NCBI GenBank assembly: GCA_963842235.1
Contig: CAWJFT010000003.1
Location: forward strand, 248,001-312,000
Source of the DNA: JACDAN01 sp963842235
GTDB lineage: Bacteria > Actinomycetota > Thermoleophilia > Gaiellales > Gaiellaceae
Direction of reading: 5' to 3'
Length of the DNA stretch: 64,000 nucleotides
In this document: piece after piece, positions 18,312-26,827 of the stretch
How the letters are laid out: the number at the start of each line of letters is the position of its first letter
How positions within the stretch are numbered: position 1 is the first letter of the stretch
The notes under the pieces: generated by a model
Told to the model about the DNA's origin: nothing
Database searches by the model: none
Seen by the model: only the letters and a program-made list of their open reading frames with translations
Made by a program: the position numbers and the translations under genes

Positions 18312-18384
18312 TGGCGAGGGCCGGAATCGAACCGGCGACACCACGGTTTTCAGCCGTGTGCTCTACCAACTGAGCTACCTCGCC
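18312..18384 (-). tRNA. tRNA-Phe (anticodon GAA)
   Basis: A full cloverleaf reads on the minus strand: acceptor GGCGAGG/CCTCGCC, D-arm GCTC..GAGC, anticodon stem CACGG/CCGTG around loop CTGAAAA (anticodon GAA), variable GTGTC, T-arm GCCGG TTCGATT CCGGC, and discriminator A. The length is 73 bases. CCA is not encoded. It stands alone between two methyltransferase genes. Confidence 0.96.
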
Positions 18385-18471
18385 CGAGACGGCCAGTGTA
18401 GCCATGCGCACGCGAAAAAAGGACGTCCGGACCGGTGCAACCGCGTCGCGAACGTCCTCTTGATCGAGACT

Positions 18472-19047
18472 TTAGTCCCGCTCGGGCCGGCGGGCAACGA
18501 TGGCTGTCCCTCGGCCGGCCGCAATTTCCGCAAAGTCCGTGAAGCCTCGGCGTTCCAGCTCCCGCCCCAGACGGTTCGGCTCGACCCAGATCGGCGTCTC
18601 CGGCCCTGAGGAGTAGGCGAAGAGCGTCCAGCCGCCGGGCCGAAGCACTCGGGCGACTTCGTCCGGAAACGGGATCATGTTCGAGTGCGCGACGAGGTCG
18701 AACGACTCGTCGGCGAACGGCAGCTCGGCCGCGTCTCCCTCCACGAACGTCGCCTCGGGCAGGAGCCTGCGCGCCTCCGCGAGCATCGCCGTGGAGACGT
18801 CCACTCCCACGACGTCGGCCGTCGGAAACCGCTGCCGGATCGCTCTCACCCCGGCGCCGGTCCCGGTGCCGACGTCGAGGGCGCGTTCGACCGGGCCGGG
18901 GACACGCGCGAGCGCCGCCGCGTAGGGCGCGAGCGTGTCCTCGAGCCGCATCCCCTCCCAGACCGGCGCGATCCGATCGAACTGACGCCGCATGAGGGGC
19001 CGAAACAGCGGCCACAGGCGCGGCCAGCGCACGACGGCATTCGTCAC
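18472..19047 (-). CDS. class I SAM-dependent methyltransferase
   Basis: 191 residues from GTG 19047. Motif I is ALDVGTGTGAGVRAI, motif II is VVGVDVSTAMLAEARRL, then VEGDAAELPFADESFDLV and FPDEVARVLRPGGWTLFAY. A basic N-terminal helix (RWPRLWPLFRPLMRRQFDRI) precedes the Rossmann fold. The target is probably a small molecule and cannot be specified. It is the last gene of the long minus-strand heme/cytochrome run, 26 bases after the SAM hydrolase, and precedes tRNA-Phe. Confidence 0.85.
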   Translation of the reverse strand: MTNAVVRWPRLWPLFRPLMRRQFDRIAPVWEGMRLEDTLAPYAAALARVPGPVERALDVGTGTGAGVRAIRQRFPTADVVGVDVSTAMLAEARRLLPEATFVEGDAAELPFADESFDLVAHSNMIPFPDEVARVLRPGGWTLFAYSSGPETPIWVEPNRLGRELERRGFTDFAEIAAGRGTAIVARRPERD

Positions 19048-19073
19048 CAGCCGCGCGAAGCGTTGCCCAAGCG

Positions 19074-19880
19074 TTACTCCGATTCGACCCGTAGCCGCAC
19101 CTCCGTCCCGGCTCGCACGCCGAAGGTCTGGGCCGCATTACCTCGCGAGATCGCGAGCGCGATGTTCCGGTAGGCGTCCTCGTACAGGACGATGTCGCCG
19201 ACCCCGGCCTCGGCGAACGCCCGGGCTGCAAGCGCGTAGAAGCGATCCAGTGCGAGCTCGACCTCGACGCGACGCCCGGGCAGGATCCCGAGCGCCTCGA
19301 GCTGTTCCGCATGGACGTTGAGCTGGATGTTCCCGAAGCGGTCGACATAGAGGCACCGCGCTCGGATCCGGCGCTCGCCGATCTCCGGCTGCGGAATCTC
19401 GAGCCGGACGAGGGAGTCGGCGTCGACGGGCTCCCCGAGCCGGCCCGGATCGAGGCCCGTCGAGAGGTGCGCCGCCGCGGGGGCGAAGACGTCGCGCCCG
19501 TGGAAGGTGGCGGAGACCGGCTCGAGCGCGTAGCTCCGGTTCGTGATCTCGTATGCGGACGCGACGCCGCCGAGCCGCTCGGCCGCGGGAACCAGCAGTC
19601 CGTTGTCAGGGCCGACCAGCAGGCGTCCATCCCCGGTGCGGACGACGAGCGCCCGTCTCGGAGTGCCGACATCGGGATCGACCACAGCGAGGTGAACCCC
19701 CTCGGGCATGTAGGGAAGCGTGTTCGCGAGCACGAGCGCGCCCTGGAGGACGCTCTGCGGCTCGATGCCGTGCGTGATGTCGATCACATCCGCCTCCGGC
19801 GCGATTCGCTTGATCACACCGCGACAGGTGCCGGCGAAGTCGTCCTCGACGCCGAAGTCGGACAAGAACGTGACGAACAC
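19074..19880 (-). CDS. SAM hydroxide adenosyltransferase (DUF62 family, SAM hydrolase)
   Basis: 268 residues from GTG 19880. The DUF62/fluorinase-fold landmarks are FLSDFGVEDDFAGTCRGVI at the N terminus, DITHGIEPQSVLQGA, VVDPDVGTPRRALVV, LLVGPDNGLLVP and ATFHGRDVFAPAAAHL, with a C-terminal barrel holding YVDRFGNIQLNV. The Asp-Arg-His water-activating set of hydrolases appears present, so it likely splits SAM to adenosine and methionine rather than halogenating (family knowledge). It follows hemD by 13 bases. Confidence 0.88.
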   Translation of the reverse strand: MFVTFLSDFGVEDDFAGTCRGVIKRIAPEADVIDITHGIEPQSVLQGALVLANTLPYMPEGVHLAVVDPDVGTPRRALVVRTGDGRLLVGPDNGLLVPAAERLGGVASAYEITNRSYALEPVSATFHGRDVFAPAAAHLSTGLDPGRLGEPVDADSLVRLEIPQPEIGERRIRARCLYVDRFGNIQLNVHAEQLEALGILPGRRVEVELALDRFYALAARAFAEAGVGDIVLYEDAYRNIALAISRGNAAQTFGVRAGTEVRLRVESE

Positions 19881-19893
19881 GTCGGCCGAGACG

Positions 19894-20520
19894 CTAACGC
19901 GTCGCTCTGATCACGGCGTCGACGAGGCCGTCGAGGTCGTGGGTCGACGCCTGCTCGAGCACGTCGACTCCGGCTTCCTCGGCCGCTTTCGTCGTCTCGG
20001 GCCCGATGGAGACGGCGGGTAGCTCGAGCTCGAGGGCGGCAAGCGCCCGGGCGGCCGAGGGGGACGCGACGACGGCGAGGTCGGCGTGGAGTGGCTTGTC
20101 GGGGGTCAGGTCGCGAGTCCGGTACAGCGGCTCGAAGTCGGCGCCGAGCTCGTCCACGAGCAGCCGCCGCGCGCCCTCCGCTCCGGCGAACAGGACCCGG
20201 CCGGCGGGTCGCGGTAAGACCTCCAGCAGGCCTTCCTGTGTCGAGACCGGGGGGATCAGGTCGGCGCCGCCGAGCCCTTCGGCCGTCGCCCGCCCGATCG
20301 CCGCCACGCTGCGGGGCCGTCCGCGCCCCCGGCGGCGCAGCTCGCGGGCGCCGGTCACGCTCGTCACGATCACCCAGTCGTATCCGTCGAGGTCGATGGG
20401 GTCCTCGCCGAGCGGCTCGACTGCGATCAGCGGCTCGCAGACGACATCATGGCCGAGGTCTCGCAGCCGCGCGGCGAGCTGCTCGTTCCTCCCCTCCGGC
20501 CTCGTGAGGAGGATCCTCAA
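19894..20520 (-). CDS. hemD: uroporphyrinogen-III synthase
   Basis: 208 residues. The start is TTG 20520, overlapping the hemC stop as TTGA; the natural N terminus LRILLTRPEGRNEQLAARL begins exactly there. The fold has two Rossmann-like halves: DWVIVTSVTGAREL and VAAIGRATAEGL in the first, VLFAGAEGARRLLVDEL, LAVVASPSAARALA and VSIGPETTKAAEEAG in the second. It closes hydroxymethylbilane to uroporphyrinogen III in heme synthesis (family knowledge). It directly follows hemC in the hemA-hemC-hemD operon. Confidence 0.9.
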   Translation of the reverse strand: MRILLTRPEGRNEQLAARLRDLGHDVVCEPLIAVEPLGEDPIDLDGYDWVIVTSVTGARELRRRGRGRPRSVAAIGRATAEGLGGADLIPPVSTQEGLLEVLPRPAGRVLFAGAEGARRLLVDELGADFEPLYRTRDLTPDKPLHADLAVVASPSAARALAALELELPAVSIGPETTKAAEEAGVDVLEQASTHDLDGLVDAVIRATR

Positions 20521-21341
20521 GGAACAAGCTCGAGGAGCTCGGCCGCCAGTGCGGCGGGATCGTCGCCGGATCGCCGCTCGAGCCAGCTCCCGTCCTCGGC
20601 GGCGATCAGTGCCGTAAGCGTCGTTCCGTCGTGGTGAGCGGCGACCGGCGCGAGGCAGCCTCCACCGATCGCGGCGACGCACGCCCGTTCCGCCTCGACC
20701 CGCCGCCTGGTCTCGGCATGGTCGGCCTGGGCCACGATCGCTTCCTCGCCGTCGCGGACCTGGAGTGCGAGCGCGCCCTGGCCGGCCTCGGGCAGCACCT
20801 CCTCGGGCTCGAGACGGCGGTCGATCTCGTCGGAGAGACCGAGCCGGTCGAGGCCGCAGGCAGCGAGGACGACCGCATCCAGGCCACGCTCGCCGCGCTT
20901 GCGGAGCCTCGTGTCGATGTTCCCGCGGAGCGGCTCGATCCGGAGCTTCGGCTCGAGGGCGAGAAGCTGTGCGCGCCGGCGGATCGACGCGGTGCCGATC
21001 CGGAGCCCGGCCCTGAGCTCCGCGGCGCCGCAGAGCGCGTCCCGCGCGTCCTCCCGCTCCAGGTACGCGCCCACGACGAGGCCCGTCGTGTCCGTCGAGG
21101 TCATGTCCTTCGCGGAGTGGACCGCGACGTCGATGCGGCCCTGAAGCAGCGACTCCTCGAGCTCCTTCACGAAGACCCCCCGGCTCCCGATCTCGCCGAA
21201 GGGCTTGCTCCGGTCGCGGTCGCCGGCCGTCGTGACCGGCACGATCGCGAACTCGAGACCCGGCCCACGCAGGCGTTCGACCGCGAGCTCCGCCTGCCTC
21301 AGCGCGAGGCGGCTACCCCTCGAGCCGATTCTCAGAACCAC
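20517..21341 (-). CDS. hemC: hydroxymethylbilane synthase (porphobilinogen deaminase)
   Basis: 274 residues from GTG 21341, overlapping the end of hemA by 29 bases. Motifs are RIGSRGSRLALRQAELAVE, IGSRGVFVKELEESLLQG, DVAVHSAKDM, IGTASIRRRAQLLAL, LRGNIDTRLRKR, LPEAGQGALALQVR and the cofactor-attachment site IGGGCLAPVAAH, whose Cys binds the dipyrromethane primer. It polymerises four porphobilinogens to hydroxymethylbilane (family knowledge). It is followed by hemD with TTGA overlap. All hallmark residues appear intact. Confidence 0.96.
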   Translation of the reverse strand: MVLRIGSRGSRLALRQAELAVERLRGPGLEFAIVPVTTAGDRDRSKPFGEIGSRGVFVKELEESLLQGRIDVAVHSAKDMTSTDTTGLVVGAYLEREDARDALCGAAELRAGLRIGTASIRRRAQLLALEPKLRIEPLRGNIDTRLRKRGERGLDAVVLAACGLDRLGLSDEIDRRLEPEEVLPEAGQGALALQVRDGEEAIVAQADHAETRRRVEAERACVAAIGGGCLAPVAAHHDGTTLTALIAAEDGSWLERRSGDDPAALAAELLELVP

Positions 21342-22536
21342 GACGCTCCTCGGCGGCCGCCTCCTTCAGGCGCACGATCGGCTCGTGCAGCAGCTTGTTG
21401 ACGATCTGGCTCGTGAGCGACTCGACGGCGTCGCGCTCTCGCTCGGAGAGCCCGGCGAGCCGCCCGCTCGCCTTCGCCAGCTCGCCCCGCCGGATCGCCT
21501 CCGCACGCTCCCGGATCGCCGCGATCACGGGAACGACGTCCCGGGTCGCGAGCCAGTCGCGGAAGCGGTCGGCCTCCGCGACGGCGATCGCCTCGGCCTT
21601 CGCAAACTCCGACTCACGGCCCTGAAGCGTCTCCTCGACGACCGCCTCGAGATCGTCGATGTCGTACAGGTAGCAGTCCGGGAGCTCGTTGATCGTGGGG
21701 TCGAGATCCCTCGGCACGGCCAGGTCGATCAGCAGCAGGGGGCGCCCTTTTCGCGCCGGCAAGGCACTCGCAACGTCGTTCTTGGTCAGAACGACGTCCG
21801 GCGAGCCGGTGGATGAGACGAGGATGTCCGCCGTCTCGACGACCTCGGCGACGCGCTCGAGCGGGATCGCCTCCCCACCGAGCTGGTGTGCCAGTTGCCG
21901 GCCTCGCGTGGTCGTCCGGTTGGCCACGAACGAGAGCGTGGCTCCGCGTTTGACCAGCCGCCGCGCCGCCAACGTCCCGATCTTGCCGGCGCCGACGATC
22001 GCGATCTGCGAGCCCTCGAGGTCGCCGAAGACCTGCGCCGCGAGCGCCGCGGCGGCCGACGAGGTCGTGCCCGGGCTCTCGGCGATCGCCGTGTCCGTCC
22101 GCACCTTCTTGCCGGCGTGCAGCGCGTCGCGGAAGAGCCGGTCGAGCATCGGCCCCACGCTCCCGTGTTCGTACGCCGTCCGCACCTGCCCGAGGATCTC
22201 TCCCTCACCGGGAACGAGCGAGTCGAGCCCGGCCGCAACGCGAAAGAGATGCACGGCGGCCGCTTCCTGCTGCTTGCGATAGAGGTAGGGCTCGAGCTCG
22301 GACGGCTCGACACCGGCGAGCGAGGCCAGCGCCACGATCGCCTCCCGGTCGGCGTCGTGTCCGTCCTCCACGGCGAGGTAGAGCTCAGTCCGGTTGCAGG
22401 TCGAGAGACAGACCGCTTCGCCGCTTTGCGCCAGCTGAGCGGCAAGCGCCGCGGCTCCCTCTGCGTCGAGCGCGACACGCTCCCTCACTTCGACGGGTGC
22501 AAGGCGATGCGAGGTGCCGACGAGGAGCAGGTTCAT
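21313..22536 (-). CDS. hemA: glutamyl-tRNA reductase
   Basis: 407 residues from ATG 22536. The catalytic Cys47 lies in CLSTCNRTELY. Other motifs are LFRVAAGLDSLVPGEGEILGQV, the NADPH-binding QIAIVGAGKIGTLAARRL, FVANRTTTRGRQLA and LLIDLAVPRDLDP, with a C-terminal dimerisation helix (VESLTSQIVNKLLHEPIVRLK). It reduces glutamyl-tRNA to glutamate-1-semialdehyde, so this organism uses the C5 pathway (family knowledge). It overlaps the upstream ccsA-like gene (ATGA), linking heme synthesis to cytochrome c assembly. hemB and hemL are not in this window. Confidence 0.96.
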   Translation of the reverse strand: MNLLLVGTSHRLAPVEVRERVALDAEGAAALAAQLAQSGEAVCLSTCNRTELYLAVEDGHDADREAIVALASLAGVEPSELEPYLYRKQQEAAAVHLFRVAAGLDSLVPGEGEILGQVRTAYEHGSVGPMLDRLFRDALHAGKKVRTDTAIAESPGTTSSAAAALAAQVFGDLEGSQIAIVGAGKIGTLAARRLVKRGATLSFVANRTTTRGRQLAHQLGGEAIPLERVAEVVETADILVSSTGSPDVVLTKNDVASALPARKGRPLLLIDLAVPRDLDPTINELPDCYLYDIDDLEAVVEETLQGRESEFAKAEAIAVAEADRFRDWLATRDVVPVIAAIRERAEAIRRGELAKASGRLAGLSERERDAVESLTSQIVNKLLHEPIVRLKEAAAEERRGSENRLEG

Positions 22537-23306
22537 GCGACGTGGGTGGCCAGGAGGCCGAGCTGGAGGACGATGACGACTCCGAACCCGGCGAGCGCGA
22601 GGGATGCCGACAGCGCGCGGCGTCCACTCTGGATTCGGAGGTAGAGGACCGACGCGTACAGCGCCCAGACCGCAACGGTGCCGCCCATCAGCAGGTCGAC
22701 CCCACGAGCGCGGGCAAAGCCTGGAATGAGACCGACGGTCAGTGCTGCCAGCGACACGGCGATCGTCGTAACGGTCAACCGGTCGAGGGCAACGAGGGAC
22801 GGGAGCCGTAGACGGAGCAGACCGGTCCGATGCCGCTTGAGCGCGCGCTCCTGCCAGAGCTCGAGTGCGGCGAGGCCACCCGCGACCGTGAAGCCGGCGA
22901 ACGCCGCGAGGACGAAGGTCACGTGCGTCAGAAGCACGACGTCGTTCCAGGCCACGCCTTCGCCCGTGTCTGCCCCGCCGGCCGCGTAGGAGACGGCGAG
23001 GAGCACGGCGGCCACGGGCATGACCGTCAGGCCCAGGAGCCGAAAGCGAGGGCTACAGCCCCAGATCAGGTAGGCACCGACCACGAGCCAGACGAAGAGG
23101 TTGAGCGATCCCGCCCATGTGCCCCACGGAAAGCCGTCAGCCCGCCGGGCCTGGACGACGAGGAGAGCCGTCTGCGCCAGCCAGCCGACCCGAACGCCCC
23201 AGGTCGCGAGCCGACCGAACGTCCCCGGGCTCCGCACGTTGCCCGCATACGCCACCGCCGCTTCGCCGTAGGCGAAGAGCACCGGCCAGACCAGCTGCTC
23301 AGCCAC
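22533..23306 (-). CDS. ccsA: CcsA/HemX-type cytochrome c assembly membrane protein
   Basis: 257 residues from GTG 23306 with about eight hydrophobic helices. The tryptophan-rich periplasmic stretch reads FPWGTWAGSLNLFVWLVVGAY, and a conserved loop reads DVVLLTHVTFVLAAFAGFTVAGGLAALEL. Histidine in LLTHVTF could ligate heme. This is the HemX/CcsA-like family often placed upstream of hemA. It fits either heme handling for cytochrome c maturation or HemX-like control of HemA (family knowledge); the sequence does not decide. It overlaps hemA (ATGA) and the preceding small gene. Confidence 0.8.
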   Translation of the reverse strand: MAEQLVWPVLFAYGEAAVAYAGNVRSPGTFGRLATWGVRVGWLAQTALLVVQARRADGFPWGTWAGSLNLFVWLVVGAYLIWGCSPRFRLLGLTVMPVAAVLLAVSYAAGGADTGEGVAWNDVVLLTHVTFVLAAFAGFTVAGGLAALELWQERALKRHRTGLLRLRLPSLVALDRLTVTTIAVSLAALTVGLIPGFARARGVDLLMGGTVAVWALYASVLYLRIQSGRRALSASLALAGFGVVIVLQLGLLATHVA

Positions 23307-23451
23307 CGGCTCGCTCCTTCGCGATCCGGGCGAGCTCCGTCAGCTCGCGCTCGATCCGAGTCACCTTGAGGGCGATCAGGACGACGTAGAGCAGGACAGC
23401 CGCGAAGACGACGAGGTAGGCCGCGGCGAGGTACTTCTCCCCGGTGCTCAC
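23299..23451 (-). CDS. CcmD-like small membrane protein
   Basis: 50 residues from GTG 23451, which overlaps the ccmC stop (GTGA); the stop overlaps the ccsA start region. One membrane helix (YLAAAYLVVFAAVLLYVVLIAL) is followed by a charged amphipathic tail (TRIERELTELARIAKERA). This is the size, topology and position of CcmD, which helps release heme-loaded CcmE from CcmABC in system I (family knowledge). The sequence is too short for a firm family match, so the name rests on context. Confidence 0.75.
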   Translation of the reverse strand: MSTGEKYLAAAYLVVFAAVLLYVVLIALKVTRIERELTELARIAKERAGG

Positions 23452-24164
23452 GCGAGCTGCTCCCGAAGCTCTCGGAGCCTGGCATCGATCCGTTTGCCGG
23501 TCAATTCGATCAGGTAGATCGCTCCAGCCAGGGTCAGCATCGCGGCAAGGCAGACGCAGAACGAGATGAACATCGACGCCGACATCTGCGGTCCGTCGCG
23601 GTTGAAAAGCGGCGCAGGATGCAGGAGCTGATCGGCGAGGCGGATGGCAAGGAAGCTCACCGGAAGCAGGACGGCGCCGAACAGGGCATAGACCGCCGAC
23701 GTTCGCGCGCGGCGCGGCCCGGGCTCCGTCGAGTAGCGCAGCATGAAGTAGGCCGAGTAGAAGAGAAACAGGATCAGGAAGAGGACGAGTTGCCGCTCGC
23801 TCCAGGTCCACCAGACTCCCCAGGAGATCTTGGCCCAGATCGAGCCCGTGACGAGCGTGAGCAGTCCGAAGATCACGCCGATGTGCACGGCGGTGTAGCT
23901 CTCCAGATCCGCGCGCTCGTCGCCCTTCCAGAGCAGCCGGAACGCTTTCCACGCGGCCCACCCGAAGCATGCGTACGCGGTCAGGGCGATGGGGACGTGG
24001 ATGTAGAAGATCCGCTGGCTCGGCCCCTGATCGGCGTCTTCCGGTGCCCAGAGCAGCGCGAGGCCGAGCCCGGCGGTGAGCAGCACCGCCGCGGCGACAG
24101 AGAGGACGACCGCGCCGTTATTCCGTAACGACGTACTCAAAGCTTGCCCAGGAGAGGATCGCAA
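23448..24164 (-). CDS. ccmC: heme exporter/cytochrome c maturation protein CcmC
   Basis: 238 residues with six predicted helices. The family signature includes SQRIFYIHVPIALTAYACF (heme-ligand His), TGSIWAKISWGVWWTWSERQ containing the WWD-like WGVWWTW loop, and FSAYF-type sequence near YSAYFMLRYS. It handles heme at the outer face of the membrane with CcmA and CcmB (family knowledge). ATG 24164 overlaps ccmB by 47 bases. A TTG at 24140 would reduce the overlap and is a realistic alternative. Confidence 0.9.
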   Translation of the reverse strand: MRSSPGQALSTSLRNNGAVVLSVAAAVLLTAGLGLALLWAPEDADQGPSQRIFYIHVPIALTAYACFGWAAWKAFRLLWKGDERADLESYTAVHIGVIFGLLTLVTGSIWAKISWGVWWTWSERQLVLFLILFLFYSAYFMLRYSTEPGPRRARTSAVYALFGAVLLPVSFLAIRLADQLLHPAPLFNRDGPQMSASMFISFCVCLAAMLTLAGAIYLIELTGKRIDARLRELREQLA

Positions 24165-24759
24165 AGATGAGGTCGTAGAGGCCCAGGAAACCGAGGTAGC
24201 GCCCCGGATCCTCCGCGAGCGTCGCGCCGACGCCGCCGACGATGAGCGGGATCGCGAGCGGCAGAAAGAGAAGCGGCAGAAGGAGCTCCCGGGCCCGCGA
24301 GGCGGCCGCCATCGCTCCGAGCAGCGTCCCGACGGCGGCGATCCCGATGTTCGCGAGCGCCACGCCTGCGATGAGCTCCCACGTCACCGGCTCGTAGAAG
24401 AGCGCGAAGGCCGGGAGGGCTACTGCCTCGGCGAGAGCCAGGAACGCGAAGACGCTGAGCGTCTTGCCGAGCCAGATCGCGCTCCGGTCACAGGGGGCGA
24501 GCAACAGGCCGTCGATGACCGCCTCGTCGCGCTCGGCGACGAAGGATCGGACGAGCGCGAGCAACGCCGTGAAGAGGAGGGCGATCCAGAGCATTCCAGC
24601 GGCGGCGAGACGCGAGGAGTCGTCCGGGAGCGCGAAGTGGAAGACCACGAGGGTCGCGACGACGAAGAGGAGCATTGCCGGCACCGTGTCTCGTGAGCGG
24701 AGCTCAACGAGGAGATCCTTACGTGCGAGTGCGGTGACGTCGGAGAGGTAGCCGATCAT
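24118..24759 (-). CDS. ccmB: heme exporter protein CcmB (ABC permease)
   Basis: 213 residues from ATG 24759, overlapping the ccmA stop (ATGA). The cytoplasmic N terminus LARKDLLVELRSRDTVPAML and the ERDEAVIDGLLLAPCDRSAIWLGK loop are characteristic of CcmB. About six membrane helices follow, with LLPLLFLPLAIPLIVGGVGA near the end. It is the membrane subunit of the CcmAB transporter that works with CcmC in cytochrome c maturation (family knowledge). Confidence 0.92.
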   Translation of the reverse strand: MIGYLSDVTALARKDLLVELRSRDTVPAMLLFVVATLVVFHFALPDDSSRLAAAGMLWIALLFTALLALVRSFVAERDEAVIDGLLLAPCDRSAIWLGKTLSVFAFLALAEAVALPAFALFYEPVTWELIAGVALANIGIAAVGTLLGAMAAASRARELLLPLLFLPLAIPLIVGGVGATLAEDPGRYLGFLGLYDLIFAILSWASFEYVVTE

Positions 24760-25346
24760 GCGGAGCCGAGCGCAAGGTGGGCGGTGGGTGTCGTGCCGAG
24801 GCGCTCCGGTAGGTGGCTCGCGACGACGACGGTGCGGGAGGGCATGGGCTTGGCGAGCTCGTCGAGGAGGAGCTCGGTGCCGGCGGCGTCCAGGGCACTG
24901 AAGGGCTCGTCGAGCAGCAAGAGGTCCGGCTCGTGGAGCAGGGCGCGACAGAGAGCGAGGCGCTGCAGCATCCCGCGGGAGAAGGCGCCCGTCTGCTCCC
25001 GGCGCGCGTCCCAGAGCCCGAAGCGCTCCAGGAGCATGCCGATGCGCTCGCGGCGTTCGGGGATTCGGTACAGGCGGCCGTACAGGTCGAGATTCTCGAG
25101 CGGGGTCAGCTCGCGGTAGAGCAGCGGCTCGTGTCCGAGGAAGCCGATGCGCGCGCGGTCGACCGCGACGTCGAGCTCGCCGCCGGTCGGAACGATCAGG
25201 CCGGCGAGCAGCCGGAGCAGCGTCGTCTTTCCCGAACCGTTCGGTCCGGTAACAAGGAGCAGCTCACCCGTGCCGACGTCCACGTCGACGCCAGTGAGGA
25301 CGCGCTTGTCTCCGAACCGCCGTGCAAGCCCGCGAGCGTGGATCAT
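24756..25346 (-). CDS. ccmA: cytochrome c maturation ABC ATPase CcmA
   Basis: 196 residues from ATG 25346 (MIHARGLARRFGDKRVL); the longer frame adds 44 unsupported residues. Walker A is VTGPNGSGKTTLLRLL, the Q-loop region FLGHEPLLYRELTPLENL has the CcmA-style GH, the signature is FSRGMLQRLALCRALL (a variant of LSGGQ), and Walker B is LLLLDEPFSALD. It powers the CcmABC complex (family knowledge). It begins a run of six tightly overlapped genes down to hemC, after a 144-base gap from ubiA that may hold a promoter. Confidence 0.92.
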   Translation of the reverse strand: MIHARGLARRFGDKRVLTGVDVDVGTGELLLVTGPNGSGKTTLLRLLAGLIVPTGGELDVAVDRARIGFLGHEPLLYRELTPLENLDLYGRLYRIPERRERIGMLLERFGLWDARREQTGAFSRGMLQRLALCRALLHEPDLLLLDEPFSALDAAGTELLLDELAKPMPSRTVVVASHLPERLGTTPTAHLALGSA

Positions 25347-25490
25347 CGGCGCGAGGCACCTACGTCTCTGTAGTTCGGCACCCCCGACCTCCTCCCCAAT
25401 GCGATCGTAGCGACGAACTGCGCACGCATGGGTGACGGGACCGCGCCGAAAGTGCGCCCGTGCATCCGCAGGGGCCATGTCACGAACGCC

Positions 25491-26351
25491 CTAGAGGACA
25501 TCGATCAGCACGAAGGCGCAGAACACGAGGCTGATGACGCCGTTGACGGTGAAGAAGGCGGCGTCGAGGCGACGCAGATCGCCGGGCCGCACGAGCGAGT
25601 GCTCGTACACGAGAAGCAGCGCAACGGCGACGACCCCCGCCCAGTAGCCGATTCCCACGGGCAGCCCGAGCCCGGCAGCTGCGAGCAGCGCAACCGTGGC
25701 CGCGTGCAATACGCGCGCGCCCCAGAACGTCGCCCGCTCCCCAAATCTCGTCGCCCACGAATGCAGGCCGGCGCTTCGATCGAAATCCAGGTCCAGGAGC
25801 GAGTAGAAGAGATCGAAACCCGCGACCCAGCAGGCGACGGCGGCGCCGAGCAGCCACGCTTCCCAAGGAAGCTCGCCGGTGATCGCGACCCAGGCTCCAA
25901 CCGGCGCAAGCCCGTCCACGGCTCCGAGCCACAGGTGCGAGAGCCACGTGACGCGCTTCAGGTACGGGTAGACGACGAAGCCGACGACGGGGATCGGCCA
26001 CAGCCACCGCACGAGTGGATCGAGCTGCCACACGGCGAACAGGAAGACGACGAGCGATCCGAGGCAGAACAGCACGACCTGCCAGGGGACGAGCGCCCCG
26101 ATCGGAAGCTCGCGCTGCGCCGTCCGCGGGTTGACGGCGTCGATCCGCGCGTCGATGAGCCGGTTCAGACCCATCGCGAGCGACCGGGCGCCCACCATCG
26201 CGACCGTAATCCACAGGAGGTCGTGACCCGACGGCACGCCGTCGACGGCGAGCAGCGCCCCGACGTACGCAAATGGGAGCGCGAAGACGGTGTGCTCGAC
26301 CTTGACAAGCGACGCGAAGCGCCGCGGATACCGGGTCGCCGACGCGATCAC
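25491..26351 (-). CDS. UbiA-family prenyltransferase (MqnP/UbiA-like)
   Basis: 286 residues from GTG 26351 with about eight membrane helices. The two Asp-rich motifs of the family are visible: NRLIDARIDAVNPRTA near residue 63 and YSLLDLDFDRSAGLHS near residue 180. It attaches a polyprenyl chain to an aromatic acceptor, for example in ubiquinone or menaquinone synthesis. The VKVEHTVFALPFAYVGALLA start is common in the futalosine-pathway enzyme MqnP; assignment to that step is inference. It overlaps mog (GTGA-type). Confidence 0.87.
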   Translation of the reverse strand: MIASATRYPRRFASLVKVEHTVFALPFAYVGALLAVDGVPSGHDLLWITVAMVGARSLAMGLNRLIDARIDAVNPRTAQRELPIGALVPWQVVLFCLGSLVVFLFAVWQLDPLVRWLWPIPVVGFVVYPYLKRVTWLSHLWLGAVDGLAPVGAWVAITGELPWEAWLLGAAVACWVAGFDLFYSLLDLDFDRSAGLHSWATRFGERATFWGARVLHAATVALLAAAGLGLPVGIGYWAGVVAVALLLVYEHSLVRPGDLRRLDAAFFTVNGVISLVFCAFVLIDVL

Positions 26352-26827
26352 GTTTGCCGGTGGCCCCCCTGCTCACCGGCCAGGAGCTTCAGCGCATGGC
26401 CGAGAGCCGGCCGCAAGACCGCGAATCCGTCGCGGCATCCTCCCGGCGAGCCGGGCAGGTTGACCACAAGCGCTGAGCCGCGGATCCCCGCCACCCCTCG
26501 CGACAGGAGCCCGTGGGGCGTCCTCGCCACGGCGTCGGCCCGTATCGCTTCGGCGATCCCTGGAACCTGGCGTTCCAGAACCGACGCCGTCGCCTCCGGC
26601 GTGACGTCCCTGGGGGCCACGCCCGTGCCGCCCGTCGTCAGGACGAGCGAGCACTCGTCCGAGAGCTCCTCGATCGCTTCCGCGATCTCCGTCCGTTCGT
26701 CGGCGACGACGCGGCGGACGACGTCGTAACCCTCGGCCACGAGCAGCTCATCGAGCAGGGCGCCGCTCTCGTCGCTGCGTTCGCCTCGCGCGACACCGTC
26801 CGAGATCGTCAGGACCGCGGCCTTCAC
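26348..26827 (-). CDS. mog: molybdopterin adenylyltransferase/MoaB family protein
   Basis: 159 residues from ATG 26827. MPT-binding motifs are AAVLTISDGVARGER, CSLVLTTGGTGVAPRDVTPEAT and LVVNLPGSPGGCRDGFAVL. The family adenylylates molybdopterin before molybdenum insertion (family knowledge). Overlaps with moaC upstream and ubiA downstream place it in one transcript. The downstream partner MoeA is encoded 9 kb away at 36008-37210. Confidence 0.9.
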   Translation of the reverse strand: MKAAVLTISDGVARGERSDESGALLDELLVAEGYDVVRRVVADERTEIAEAIEELSDECSLVLTTGGTGVAPRDVTPEATASVLERQVPGIAEAIRADAVARTPHGLLSRGVAGIRGSALVVNLPGSPGGCRDGFAVLRPALGHALKLLAGEQGGHRQT